From positions 22,536,254 to 22,600,253 of the forward strand of contig OX352765.1 of assembly GCA_947095585.1 (NCBI GenBank): a stretch of 64,000 nucleotides of DNA, read 5' to 3'. The notes below the pieces were generated by a model that ran no database searches, was not told where the DNA came from, and saw only the letters and a program-made list of their open reading frames with translations. Shown here piece after piece: positions 51,301 through 60,424 of this stretch. The DNA is from Nephrocerus scutellatus (lineage: Eukaryota > Arthropoda > Insecta > Diptera > Pipunculidae). Within the stretch, counting starts at the first letter, position 1. Each line of letters starts with the position of its first letter. The position numbers and the translations under genes were made by a program.

Positions 51301-54300
51301 AAAGTATCTCTTCGAGTTGTATATTGAAAATTCAAACTGCAATTGGGATTGAACAGTAGTCGTTATGGATGGAAAGACTGACACAGAACACACAAACATA
51401 GTACGGAGATTGGTCCATCAAACGATGGATATGTTTGCAATAACTGAGCCACAGGTAAATATGGTAAATATGTATGAGGGTAAGTTTCGGACCTGCAACA
51501 TCCCAAGTGCTGCACTAAGTAATTTTTTTTTATTATTTTTCCTGTTGTCTGCAAAGCACTCAACTTTCAATCGGTAAACAAATATAATATCTACATCGTA
51601 TCGTATCATCCCGACCCGCTCCCCACCCTTACTCTATATTTGCTTACTTCAACTTCGTTGCTCAGCAACTCTTTATCTGCCGCTGATATATCCAGGTCGA
51701 TGGCACTATAATCAGCAAGTATCGGATGCACTTTATCGAAGAGGGCTGAATTTTCATTACGGATGTTATCGAATATCTGCGAGAGGGAGAAAAGAGCAAA
51801 AGAAAATAATTACATGTAGCGATGATCTGCTGTGTGTGTCGCAAATGTTACTACTACATACAATCGTAATGGTATAACAATTGAATTGTCAACCTGTACT
51901 CAACAGAACTCTGAATTGTATGGAATTTTTTATTATTTCTGCATCTAGTTCTTTAAATTCTTGATAATTAATACTTTTTCTTCTCATACGAAAGCCAAGA
52001 CACGTTTTCATATTTCTTGGTGGTCAAGCTTCAGGTACCTATAATATAAGCCCGTAAAGTGATTTGGCTTAGCAGCTACCTACGAGTAACACTTGAACTC
52101 AAATGTGGGTGGGTCGTTCTCGTCTATTAAAACCGACTGTTGTTAAACAACACAACTACTTCGTATTATCTGGCTATTGTACCCAACAAGCAACTGAATC
52201 AAATTTCAGAAAGGTGATCGAACACTAAATACCCGATCACTACCAACTTTACAATTGACAAGTCCCAGAACAGGTTTATTTACTACTAGCTTACTCACTG
52301 AACTGAACCTAAAAGCCTAATGGTATGCAATGTAAAAAATAGGTTTTCAGTTATAAGCGAATATAGAAATAGACTGAAAAAACCACATTTAACGCATTGC
52401 ATACCTTTAGACTTAAAAAAATCGATATCTATGAGTTGATTGAGTATTTTTCCCATATGAATAAAAAAAACTACGCCATCACAAGCCGAACGCTAACCGT
52501 TTGTTTTAAAACAAGTCGCATCAAATTCTGACTAGTATAAGCCGAGATATTGGAGTTAACAAAGTAATAAACGTACAAGCTGACGAATGTACACTCGCAC
52601 CCTGAAAAAATTTTGTTGTCCTCTGATTATTAGCTTCCCCCTTTTTCTGCAATCCAAAAATAAATATTGTAACGAAGTTCCCATCGTAACAAACCATTTT
52701 TCTAAATGTCCAATCCATACGTCCGTCCGTCACCCGATTTCGTTTAGCACATGCGCAAAGTGCCGCTCGCCAATTACCACAATGTGCAAAGAGCCGATCA
52801 GCATGTACTACCATGGGCACACCAGCGCACGGTCCCCTCGGGGTAATAGTAGTGGAACAGACGTCTCAACAACACCGAGTCCGTGACGTGGTCACTCCAC
52901 ATCCATGCTTGAACAAAACACGGAGAGTTGCTGATCCTCACCCATCAGTACATATTTTGGTCTGGTACCCAGATACACCCACACTCTCTATAGTATGCGA
53001 GCATTGCTACTAAGACGATAGCCAGTTCTCCTCTCCCCGTAGTTATAAAAATTAGTTAGTTGTTGTTTAGGGCAAATACGATTTGTAGATAGTAGCCAGG
53101 TCTAAAAAAATGATGTACATCTTGCGGTTATAAAAGGCGTTAAAATAATCTCTCTTGTGTTATCAAAACTAGGTCATACTGTTCAGTCGGAATTTAATAT
53201 TTTGCATACCTACTCGCAAAGCGGATGGATACGCAAATGATTTCAACTCGTCTGAAAAGTTTGAAATACATTTTTTGGTGAAAGAATTACATAATTAGAT
53301 TAAAAGTAGCGGAAAACTGTTCATTACTGAAAATGAGAAAGAGTGTCGGGTACAAAGAAGATCCTTGAGGAACACCAATGTTTATGCAGTGAACTTCTGA
53401 TTTGAAACCGTCAAATACGACCCAGGATTGAAATGTTAATGCTATTGAAGAACATCACTTTAAAACTTTTAGGGGGATACATACAAGAGCTTCAAATTAT
53501 ATCACGATTATTATTAAATCATTTATAAGTCTAGTCACACCCTATTGGCTAGCTGAAGTTAAAATAGTAAGTACAAACATAACAAACATGCGGTTTGTCA
53601 TGTACATTACCACTACATGCGGTTATTTTTGGTTCATTTCCCTTTTCTGGAAGCAATAAATTGTCTTACAATGGTATCAGAAATGCCATACACATCATTA
53701 TTAACACTTTTGTTTTTGTAGTGACCAGTTAATACTCCTAAATAAGTTGTTCAGGTCATCCCAATTAGCTTTCTTGTATTGACATATTATACTTTAAGGA
53801 GTCTTTTTCTTTAACTTCGTGATTAATAAACTGATACTGCGCAATGGTCGGAAGAGTCTGTAAGTAATGATACACTGACAATGTATTTACCATGAAGAGA
53901 GGTGGAAACAAATCCAGGGGATTAGCATTTTGACTAAAAATAAAAGGTATTCACGTAGGCTTATCTACAAGATAAGTGAGATTAACACTGTATCTATTTC
54001 TTTGCTGATCGGAAAGACAAAGGCAACTAAAACTCGTCAGAATAGTAACATATTCCTCTTCTTATTTTATGGATGTAGATTACCGTAGTGTTTCGTCCTT
54101 CTTAAGATACGAGTGCATCAATAACACTTCCTTTTTGGAACGTGTAACGTGTATGGGTCTTTTTTGCCAAGCCATGTACTTTTTGTGTATTTTAACGCAG
54201 CTCAAAATTTCATGCCTCCACTCGATCGATTTAAAGTCATCTAGTTGACAAAATATAAAAAATAAATATCATTTGAGTGCGTCTGCATTTGCATGGTCGT

Positions 54301-55248
54301 ATAAAAGATGAATTTCTCAAATGTAACAACAACATATTTAAAAGGGTGCTAAGTAGTTGCGGAACTCGTTGAAGATGTTTATTAGACTCAGTCCAATTAC
54401 CCCAAATTCTTTACTTTAATTTCTACCTAAATCTACTCTTGTGGTATGACAAAAAGACCGGAACGCAATTACCGGCCCGCCGTTCTAGCGCCAAATATGA
54501 TGCCAAAAATGCGGTCTTATGGTATTTCAGAAAGGAAGTAATGAGAGTAATACTTTGGATATCACCTGCTTAACGATTCGTAAGTCACGGGCACTTTTGT
54601 AATGCGGTTTTTCAATGAAAAATAGGTTCAAATTCTGCCATTTTATATTGACTACGAAAAGAACAAAAAACCATTTGAAACTACAGTTCCTGAGAATACA
54701 TACACGTGGCCATTAATAATAGACTGTTTTTATGCGTGATGTCAATCAACCCTTGAGCAGGGTACGTGTTGTAAAAATTACCAATATTCCAGATTTATTT
54801 TCAAGTTTCCAAAAAAGTATCTCCTTGTACAAAAATAATTACTGTTCACTTGAATAATTCACTTATCACAGCGACCACAGACATTTCGAACAGAAATGGA
54901 AATGTCCCTTAAACAAACCGTTTTCGTTATCGGTTTACATTCAGAACAGCACACTTACCGACTCCTTGAAGAAGTTTTCCAAACGCTGATTAGCGTTCAT
55001 ATTATCCTTAGCGCGAATCAACATGTAAATTTTTCGCAATTTAAAAGCTCTCAAAAGTTTCTGTATAAGAACTTTGCCAACAAATCCGGTTCCGCCGGTA
55101 ATAAGAATCGTTGAATTCCGATAGAAATCGCAAATTGGAGTGGTGGCAGCTGAAGTGCCTGTAGTTGTTGGCGAATGAGAATATTCCACTCTGTTCAGGT
55201 TGCTTTGGTGAGACGTCTCCGCCACACTGGCATTGTTGTTGGATCGAA
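36262..55248 (-). CDS. Fatty acyl-CoA reductase (FAR), ten exons, 5' end missing
   Basis: Minus-strand gene, exons 55248-54959, 51776-51648, 50454-50335, 43477-43379, 43176-43020, 38892-38703, 38350-38213, 37119-37000, 36752-36492 and 36373-36262. All joins keep phase and use GT-AG, giving about 537 codons to a TAG stop. FARs are usually 480-540 residues, so only the start is lost; the first visible exon needs one base from upstream and has no in-frame Met. The family reduces fatty acyl-CoA to alcohols with NADPH, for cuticular lipids, waxes or pheromones, at ER or peroxisome membranes. Seen: Rossmann TGGTGFVG, VASVKFNE, HISTLYCNCN, the catalytic NTYTMTKK (YxxxK), GWTDNLYGPSG, NLTWGQY, and the FAR_C part YRKISTVIDMMSWFGLKQW. 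The last exon gives a hydrophobic tail, as in many FARs. Introns contain LINEs, a satellite array and piggyBac. Which paralogue it is cannot be told. Confidence 0.92.
36492..36752 (-). CDS. FAR exon I: FAR_C domain
   Basis: Acceptor cacaaaaag, donor CAAAG|gtaaga. Reads YRKISTVIDMMSWFGLKQW, then a Trp-rich IDWTEYFRTYLSGIRKYFF, the FAR_C signature. Reading past the donor gives an immediate TAA, so without splicing the protein would end here. Confidence 0.9.
37000..37119 (-). CDS. FAR exon H
   Basis: Acceptor catcacag, donor GAAT|gtaagt. Reads FTYVIIPSKPLYRFVAFFLH then IPGYILDLIALAT, the hydrophobic stretch before the FAR_C domain (normally ..HxxPAxxxDxxxRLxG). Confidence 0.9.
37120..38212. other. 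FAR intron with long unassigned frame
   Basis: The minus-strand frame 37703-38215 stays open for 170 codons, and three overlapping plus-strand frames are also open, reflecting higher GC here. No known domain. The frame starts on the exon G donor in a different phase from the exon. Confidence 0.35.
38213..38350 (-). CDS. FAR exon G
   Basis: Acceptor accaatag (weak pyrimidine tract), donor TATG|gtaagt. Reads EEIPVYNYIFDGNNLTWGQY then LSRKGFHEPFDKA, the usual 'vYNxxS...NxxTWgxy' block. Phase 1 in, phase 2 out. Confidence 0.9.
38703..38892 (-). CDS. FAR exon F
   Basis: Acceptor tatttcag, donor GAG|gtaagc; begins VMSTYKDPFPGWTDNLYGPSG and ends near VPADYCVNAMIASAWDVAR, both hallmark FAR blocks (W-x-DNxxGP, P-x-D-x-x-x-N). 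Confidence 0.93.
40020..42130 (+). mobile_element. Jockey-like LINE relic in FAR intron
   Basis: Plus-strand order: endonuclease block FAGNFNEHIRDSV near 40090; RARNFCNAL...KFAYDQKLGERI near 40595. The RT region 41038-41262 has SILSKVKETLINYQLIKYLE and DRQYGYRGKHSTG, and 41250-41440 has VALDIFKAFERARHQALLNK and a VxLNGF end. The tail RAKKLIGEDYEVN...LFYRYYH-like near 41900 closes it. Many stops. Opposite in orientation to the FAR gene. Confidence 0.8.
43020..43176 (-). CDS. FAR exon E: catalytic YxxxK
   Basis: Acceptor aatttcag, donor TTG|gtgagt. Reads LFRIMDDDTLEKFR, then GDMPNTYTMTKKCAENL (catalytic Tyr and Lys of the YxxxK motif) and GIFRPPI. Ends with one spare base that completes Val with exon F. 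Confidence 0.93.
43379..43477 (-). CDS. FAR exon D
   Basis: Acceptor tccaaaag, donor CAG|gtgagt; exactly 33 codons. Reads SFVHISTLYCNCNRK then KEQVYENEIGYEKI. HISTxYxN is the conserved VHVSTAYxN block. Separated from exon C by a 6.9-kb intron that carries the satellite array, LINEs and the piggyBac element. Confidence 0.9.
43960..44530 (+). mobile_element. Jockey-like LINE relic in FAR intron (second)
   Basis: Blocks like SRSIQLVFDDLKSTDSQ followed by a shifted VPQGCVLISILF (usual VPQGSVLSPTLF) near 44045, then 'agcataactaaatgggtataaaaa' (ITKWGIKN-like) and 'ctttttggcgtta'-type tail codons. Degraded; same family as 29400 and 40020. Confidence 0.6.
44640..45420 (+). repeat. ~130-bp satellite, five monomers
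   Basis: The block '(a)ctcacaaaatttcagctctctaggtcgtgtggaag..ggttaaaaaggacctcaaa' occurs at 44754, 44923, 45056, 45184 and 45320, that is, with spacings of 169, 133, 128 and 136. Each monomer also has 'cacacgcgacacgcgtcat' and 'gaatataaaaaatgg'. A solitary inverted monomer lies at 23232-23400. No coding. Confidence 0.85.
45853..45903 (+). repeat. Subterminal inverted repeat with hairpin, left copy
   Basis: 'gttttggggtgttgcgtaaacgcaacgctgggaacaagtacatacaaaaat' is about 80 percent identical, as reverse complement, to 47706-47762. The core gttgcgtaaacgcaac is itself a palindrome. Together the two copies bracket the transposase reading frame. Confidence 0.8.
45978..47688 (-). pseudogene. piggyBac transposase, two stops and a frameshift
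   Basis: Starts at a probable exon boundary (ttttattttag before 47688) with PLTLAAILDELDSLEQENE and an acidic N-terminal region. DITENEICFI is followed by a TGA at about 47188, then VVIISGYYLPIRKMFWEDRT. One base is lost before MVSKSMRRNRF (47117). The catalytic region keeps VSVDEAMIPYFGR (first Asp), FFYDNFFTS (second) and, after a TAA at about 46428, MGGVDQLDNN (third). The C-terminus has the Cys-rich end CRACGSQTVKRCATCNVALYDKCF. Stops at 45978. All three catalytic Asp codons survive but the gene cannot make one protein. An upstream minus frame at 47806-47994 could be an N-terminal exon; unsure. Confidence 0.85.
47706..47762 (-). repeat. Subterminal inverted repeat with hairpin, middle copy
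   Basis: Reverse complement of the left copy, core gttgcgttttcgcaac. It lies in the putative intron or 5' leader of the transposase gene, 355 bases inside the right end. Confidence 0.8.
48080..48117 (-). repeat. Terminal hairpin of piggyBac right end
   Basis: Read from the tip inwards: cccatttagtacc-agtgttgcg-tttt-cgcaacact-aaatg. A 9-bp perfect stem with a TTTT loop, and outer catttag/aaatg flanks that can extend it. Confidence 0.75.
48290..48960 (+). mobile_element. Jockey-like LINE relic, RT region
   Basis: NDKAPGINRINNIIVKKL near 48308, then AWKDATII.IFKPYKNATDP and TSYRPISLL near 48440-48520 across frames, the standard start of a LINE reverse transcriptase. The following part is too decayed to read fully. 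Confidence 0.7.
48980..49850 (-). mobile_element. RTE-like LINE relic on minus strand
   Basis: In minus-strand order: endonuclease end NQIDHVLIDLHHNSNLITV and RTYRGANAHSDNYLIGM (49504-49839), then LLNPS. The linker HTMLPPPNIDEVSRSINRIK and NNKAPGSNGI lies at 49231-49431, and [13 protein letters not shown] lies near 49110. Same family as the copies at 7405, 34430 and 63240. Truncated to the right by the Jockey-like fragment boundary near 48970. Confidence 0.8.
49855..50334. other. FAR intron sequence, nothing recognised
   Basis: AT-rich intronic sequence between the RTE relic and FAR exon C. Confidence 0.5.
50335..50454 (-). CDS. FAR exon C
   Basis: Acceptor tttacag, donor AAG|gtatgc; exactly 40 codons. 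Holds VFNVVASVKFNEKLSDAI and INVLGTKKILDL, the conserved block xVFHxAAxVRFxExL...NVxGTxxxLxL. Confidence 0.92.
50455..51647. other. FAR intron, nothing recognised
   Basis: Intron between exons B and C, 1193 bases. Simple 'gtgtgtgtg'-like and 'gaacgaacgggcgaacgg' tracts only. Confidence 0.55.
51648..51776 (-). CDS. FAR exon B
   Basis: Acceptor ctctcgcag, donor GAA|gtaagc; 43 codons, phase 0 on both sides. Reads IFDNIRNENSALFDKV, then DLDISAADKELLSNEV, the usual FAR stretch (LFDKVxxI..D, LGLSxxDxxLL) before the VNVVFHxAA block. The normally conserved 'GD' after the first part is changed to AD. Confidence 0.9.
52312..52415. repeat. Pre-miRNA-like hairpin in FAR intron
   Basis: Arms 52312-52351 and 52373-52415 pair over about 40 bases ('aagcctaatggtatgcaatg' against 'cattgcatacctttagactt', then 'aggttttcagt' against 'actgaaaaaacc'), with a loop of about 21 bases. 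It lies in the intron between FAR exons A and B. I do not recognise a known microRNA; a fold-back element relic is the alternative. Confidence 0.5.
53290..54060 (-). mobile_element. Jockey-like LINE relic in FAR intron
   Basis: In minus-strand order: an endonuclease end (KYIVSVSLLTDSSDHCAVSV, with the SDH block) near 53850-53910. Then YKKANWDDLNNLFRSINWS near 53730, and SWVVFDGFKSEVHCINIGVP and QGSSLYPTLFLIF near 53340-53420 (usual GVPQGSVLxPxLFLIF). Internal deletion between these parts. Same strand as the FAR gene. Confidence 0.7.
54061..54957. other. FAR intron sequence, nothing recognised
   Basis: No gene or repeat that I can support. Confidence 0.45.
54959..55248 (-). CDS. FAR exon A: Rossmann NADPH-binding motif
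   Basis: Acceptor tttcag before 55248, donor TCG|gtaagt at 54958. After a Ser/Asn/Thr-rich leader of about 38 residues comes DFYRNSTILITGGTGFVGKV, the dinucleotide-binding fingerprint, then KIYMLIRAK. It starts in phase 2 and ends in phase 0. The start codon is in an exon further right that I could not find. Confidence 0.92.
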
Positions 55249-55249
55249 C

Positions 55250-56150
55250 TGAAATGCGGTCAGAGTTGGAGCGATGCCATCAGTTCAACAGTTGTGAAAA
55301 ACGAAAAACCAAAAGAAAAATGTAAATAAAATTTGCATAAGTGCTTTTGTCGAACGCAATCAAGAATAAACCGCGCGTACTACTTACTTTCATGGTTATT
55401 ATGTGTGGCTATCATGGTTATCCCAGATAAAAATGATTGTTTTGCAAAATTGTCAAAAATAGCAAAATAAAATAAGCAGCTAATTTATTTTTTCTTTTGT
55501 TTTGTGGGTCACAACACAGATTTCAAACTGATTCACCTGACTGGCAGTTCAACAAAACTATACCAAAAGAATGGCTTTCCCTTTCTGTAAACCTAAACTT
55601 TCATCGCGCTGGTCAATTTAACCGTTCTCTTTTTAAATGAGCGATACAATATGTCCCTTCACAGGCAATTATCCCATGGCGATCAATAATGTCAGCACTA
55701 AATTTTCAAAAAAAATTTCCCACAATCGCACACACAAATCGTGACTGGGAAATAGTGTGCCACAAGTCGCATGTGCTGCGACGAGACATATATTTTTCAA
55801 TTAATAATGCAGTTAACATATTGTTAATAATGTATTGCGTGCGTATTTTCATGCAGAAATGTCCTTTCCTCATCACGCATAGTGCATGCTCTTTGTCAAC
55901 TATACCTACTAGCACAATATTACTGGAACAAAGTAGAGTGCAGTGTGTCAGATATTATATTTTTGTTTCCCTGTTTAGATCAAGAATAACTTAGAAAATG
56001 AAAAACTGAGAAATAGAAAGACTTTAGTGTTAAACCGTAGTGAGATAAGCTAACCCAACTGAAGAGGAGAAACATTCCTATTCGGGTAGAGACGTATCAT
56101 GCGGCCAAATTATATTTCGACGGATTATATTATTTAAAGCAATTGTGTAA
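55250..56150. other. Upstream FAR intron or 5' region
   Basis: The missing first FAR exon should lie to the right of 55248. I found no convincing ATG exon with a matching donor phase in this stretch. Confidence 0.4.
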
Positions 56151-56154
56151 AAAT

Positions 56155-56600
56155 ATATTCTAATTTTTAAAAAATTAACATGGGCACCCCACCCCACTCC
56201 AAAAAATTTACGAAAAACTTTTTCCATCAGTGATACACATGTGTTTAAAATTTGAAGAAAAATTTAATTTTTAAAAAATTTACATGGGTGCCCCTTGGGC
56301 CTCAGGGCCCGATCAATCCAAAAATTTAACGAAAAGTTTTATCCATCGGAGGTACATATGTCTTTGAAATTTGAATAAAATCGAGCGAATTTTTAAAAAA
56401 AATTTATGGGCACCCATAATAGAATAATTTTAATAGACTCCGTTGTCTTCGAAAATACACATGTGCGCATAATTTTAATAAAATCGGGCTTTGGGAAGTG
56501 GATTAAAAATTGATCGCAAGATTCCACGACAGACAGACCGACCGACGTGCCACGGGCAAGCGAAGTTAATGTAGAGAAAAAGGGCGTTGCCAATACAAAA
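56155..56600 (+). repeat. Dispersed AT-rich tandem repeat, copy 4
   Basis: Three to four units of about 110-125 bases, each with 'acacatgtg', '(a)aaatttgaataaaatc' and 'tttttaaaaaatttacatgggtgcccc'. They end in 'cgggctttgggaagtggattaaaaattgatcgcaagattccacgac'. The longest copy of the family in the window. Confidence 0.75.
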
Positions 56601-58785
56601 AAAAATTTAAAAATAACAAGTTGCATCTTAGTCCTACATTGAGAAATTGTGAAAATGTTAATTTTTATGGGTTGTTATGTTAATTTATAACTGAACATTA
56701 TATTTTATAAAGTCAATAAAACTATATATTTTTAAAAGTCATCAGCTTACCATCTTCAGCCCATCTTCGGACGTACAGTTAGATTCAAAGATTCAAACTG
56801 TATTCGAATCTGCAGCCGCCAAGCTCTGTCTTTTCACATCATTATGATCCACAGGCATTCAAAACACAAGCTCATAGACATCTTCTCTTACCTTCCCCTT
56901 TCTTTAACGCCCACGCTGTGCCAAGCATATAGCCGAGCATTATAAGGGTGGAACCCCTTTAAGCGTGCGCAAATTATATAAAAAAAAAATATAATTTTTT
57001 TTTTATTAAAATGAATGAATTATTGTGGTGTAACCAATCCCGGCGGAATTCCGTGATCTTGGAATAAGAAAATATCAATACCGAATTCCCGGGATTAGGA
57101 ATATCGTCCGGGATTGCAAACCCTAATTTTGACCCATGTTAGAATGCTAAGCCGAATGAGCAATGTCATTTCGTAAGCCCTTTTGAAATTTTTGATTTGT
57201 GCTAACTGCGTTATAGAGATAACTAGATGTTTTATTTAAATGTCAAAAGAATTTTTAAATTCTCTATTCATTATCTGGATGCAACAAAATTGTCAAATCC
57301 CTCCCAATAATTTGTTTCGCTGCTATTTTTTGAGAACAATGGAAAAAGTATGAGCATGTTTGTAAGTATTGTTTTAGAACTACTCTTTATAAAGCAGATT
57401 CTTTTATAATGACATTATACTACAAAAAAAAAGCCTCATTATCTGGAATGCAGGATATCTGCGTGGTCATCATAGTCCTGCGTATAAGCTTTTTGAATCA
57501 TTTAAGAAATATCTTAAGTATTTTTCTTTGTAGGTGAGGCATTAAGAAGAAAAACAAATTATAACCACATTTTTCCTACAAATCTTTCCTTGCCAAAAAT
57601 GTTTGCCTTGTATGGAGAGAGCGTTAAAAATAAGTTAATTTCAAGAACAATTATTGAAGAGTTTTTCATAACATTTTTCAGCCATTATACGTGCAATACT
57701 TGCGATTCCTTTTTAAATAAAAATTAAGATTGCCGAGTAAGCAATGAGTTAGTTTGGGGCAATTTTGCAATTTGGAAATTTTGTTTGGGCAAAACAAAAT
57801 AGTATCTAATCTTCAAACTTCAAATCTTAATATTAGATATACATACATTTAATAATTTAAGTTGATTTTTAACTCAACTGGGTAACTCAATACGATTTGG
57901 ACTTACGTCGTTTTAAGAAAACTTCATAGATTTTTCATGATATAATATATAATATATAACAATAAGAACCCCTAATTAAGTAATAAATTATAACAGTTTT
58001 TTTTTCATATATGTACATATTTTGTTATCTTAAGGGAAAAGCGATATGTCCGGTTTGTGTCTGTGATGCGGTGGAAAGTTGTAAATTTGTAATTCACAAT
58101 CAAAAGACTGTCATGAAGTATTTTTTCTTGTTCTTAAGAAAATGATTTTCTCGATTTGTGAAAAATTCACAATAGACTGAATTTTCGGGCAATTCCTTTT
58201 GTTGGACGTTTGTTATTATATGTGTAGTTATGATTGGGTGATGAATAATTTAATTATCTTACTTCTTCGAAAAGCTGTTTGTTCTCATCTTAACACCGAC
58301 GAAATATCCTTTCATAGAAAAGCTTAAGGTAGTTCGGCTACAGGGTTGTTATACAACACAAAAAGCCAAATTGCGCTTGCTAACTTTGTGCCTGCCATGC
58401 GTATACTCTTCCGCTAAACATTTAAGCTAAGCAATCATCTTCATATTTGCCTCTGCAATCGATTATGTTAAATAATATTTAGAATAGGAAAACTTTTATA
58501 TACTCAATGCATAACTAAATTTTATCCTTGTGCTTAAAATTTAAAGTTTAAGGAGACTGTTAGCAATAAAACACTGAGCACACGACTCTAATACAAATCA
58601 CATCATTTGCGTACAAAAACATTCATCTAAAGTTAAACAAACCTGTCATCAGTATACTAATTGCCCATATCACACGGTCGCTCGTTTGCTCATGTAGGGA
58701 AAATACAAATAGTTTTTTGTATCATTTTAGCATTCAATTTGAGAATCATTTTTTTTTTCTTTTTTGGCTGGCTACTTTTGACTGA
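56601..58785. other. Non-coding stretch; possible hAT-type terminus
   Basis: Near 57035-57125 the sequence has inverted and direct copies of 'cccgggatt' and ends 'gggattgcaaaccctaa', as seen at ends of some dipteran hAT-like or MITE repeats. That identity is a guess. The remainder is AT-rich with no gene. Confidence 0.3.
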
Positions 58786-59171
58786 CATCAATAGGTCTTC
58801 TTAATTTTAGCCGCCGTTTATTGAGATTTTCTTGGTCTGTAGGGGTAGAGATTTAATAGTCAGTATGTCAATTAAGTCAAGTACCATTTGCTTACATTGG
58901 TTATTTTTTCCTGAACTATAGGAATTTGTATGTCGAAGTTTGCGACGTACCAGTCAGCATTTGCTATTGTTCGCAGAATTTGTAATTCTTGTCTTTGAAT
59001 AGATTATCCAGTAGAGTGGCCTGGCTTTGTTCTAAGCTGTCTAGATACATTCCTTGGTACTTCGCTACCTTGTCATTAGAGATACTTTTGTTTTGTTATT
59101 TTTAGTGGTTGGCGTGTGTAATTTGTCTTTGTAGTGAATATGACAATCACCGTTTTGTTACAACAAAACTT

Positions 59172-59279
59172 ACATAATGCCAGACAAAGAAATTCTCTTA
59201 CCTAACGAAGGAAGGACTTGTTACATAAAAACTTATATAATGCCAGAAAAAATAATTCTCTTATCTAAAGAAGAAAGGT
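59172..59279 (+). repeat. Tandem duplication, 64-bp period
   Basis: 'acataatgccagacaaagaaattctcttacctaacgaaggaag' recurs as 'atataatgccagaaaaaataattctcttatctaaagaagaaag'. Small local duplication, no coding. Confidence 0.6.
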
Positions 59280-60140
59280 ATTAAACGTAAAAAGTTACAT
59301 AATTTATCCAGACATACATCGCTGAACAATTAATATAAGTATAGCCCACATATGCAATGTAGTGTACCAATGCATGCGGCATATATCTTTGCATGCATCA
59401 CTAAATTATTCAGACAAGAATATCCACATAATGTTAGCAATATGAGTGCACCACTATGGGAACTTATTCATAAATGTCACACAGGTAATTGTTGCTAATA
59501 TATGACTAAATAAGTAAGTAAGACGTGCAAATCGCTACATTCAAACTGTAATAAGAGTCAAGTAGGTCAATGAGTTTTTTTTGTTTTCTTTTCTCTGTAA
59601 GATAATAAGAAATCCATAAAGAAACCAGATTGTACTCAACACTAGAGGAATATCTTTGGTGTAAATATTATAAAGGAGTGGCCAAGCACGCTGCCTTGCT
59701 GAACTCCATCTCGTATGGCCTATAATTTAGATAATGCGACTTTGTACACAATATAGATTATCAACTCATTAAGTAATTTTTGATTATTAAGTAATAGTCA
59801 ATAGAAGAGGAAGAACGCTTTCAAGTTTTTGAAGTAGCCCAGAATGCCACACGGTGTCAAATGCTTTGGCAAAGTCAAAAATTACACCAACGCAGAATCT
59901 TTTTTCTTCCAGATCTGTTGAATTTTTATTTGTTACTCTATGGATCTGCTGTATCTTTGAATGTTGCTTGCGGAATTAAAATTGGTGGTCCGGTATTAAA
60001 TTTGGTGTTGTAAAAATTGGTTGCATTCCATATTATTTCAGCAACTTTTCAGACTTTTTGAAGTGAAGTGGGAAGCTCTGTATTTTTAACGATTTGTAGA
60101 TTCGACAGTAATTGCAGTGAGCAGTGTGATTTCCACCGCA

Positions 60141-60413
60141 TTAAGCCCTTTTTGCATTGTCATCTTTGTTTTTTATTTGGCAGTCTAGTTTCCAGTGTCG
60201 TCCAGCGCATTTTACGCATACAGGATCCCTTCCGCAGTAATTCTTAGTGTGCACATGTTGTTGGCATTTGGTGCACTGCAAAATAGTCCGTTGTAGTAAG
60301 GTGTTTTGAATACAACTTTGCAGTTTAAGGGCTTCGTAATATTCGTAATATGCATGGAAACGTAGGGAAGAGAACTTCGCCCACATACTTCCGGTACAAT
60401 ACCGAACGCTCAA
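60141..60413 (-). pseudogene. LINE ORF1 (gag-like) with two CCHC knuckles
   Basis: A 90-codon frame with CTKCQQHVHTKNYC and CVKCAGRHWKLDC, two C-x2-C-x4-H-x4/5-C zinc knuckles spaced as in Jockey-type ORF1 proteins, which bind element RNA. The region before it (ALKLQSCIQNTLLQRTI) matches the pre-knuckle part loosely. 5' end missing. Confidence 0.75.
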
Positions 60414-60424
60414 TCGAATTCCTT

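Larger units (their letters stand above)
58790..60420 (-). mobile_element. Jockey-type LINE relic, ORF1 and RT pieces
   Basis: In minus-strand order: the ORF1 zinc-knuckle frame (60141-60413). Then RT pieces HSKIQQIHRVTNKNSTDLEE near 59930 and CVGVIFDFAKAFDTVWHSGL near 59870, and SARQRAWPLLYNIYTKDIP near 59660. The tail DKVAKYQGMYLDSLEQSQ and NADWYVANFDIQIPIV lie near 58910-59080. Large internal deletions; the piece 59105-59560 is not readable as LINE. Confidence 0.75.

Noticed and set aside
52521..52886. 99-codon frames on both strands
   Set aside because: No domain, intronic, no splice phase compatible with the FAR exons.
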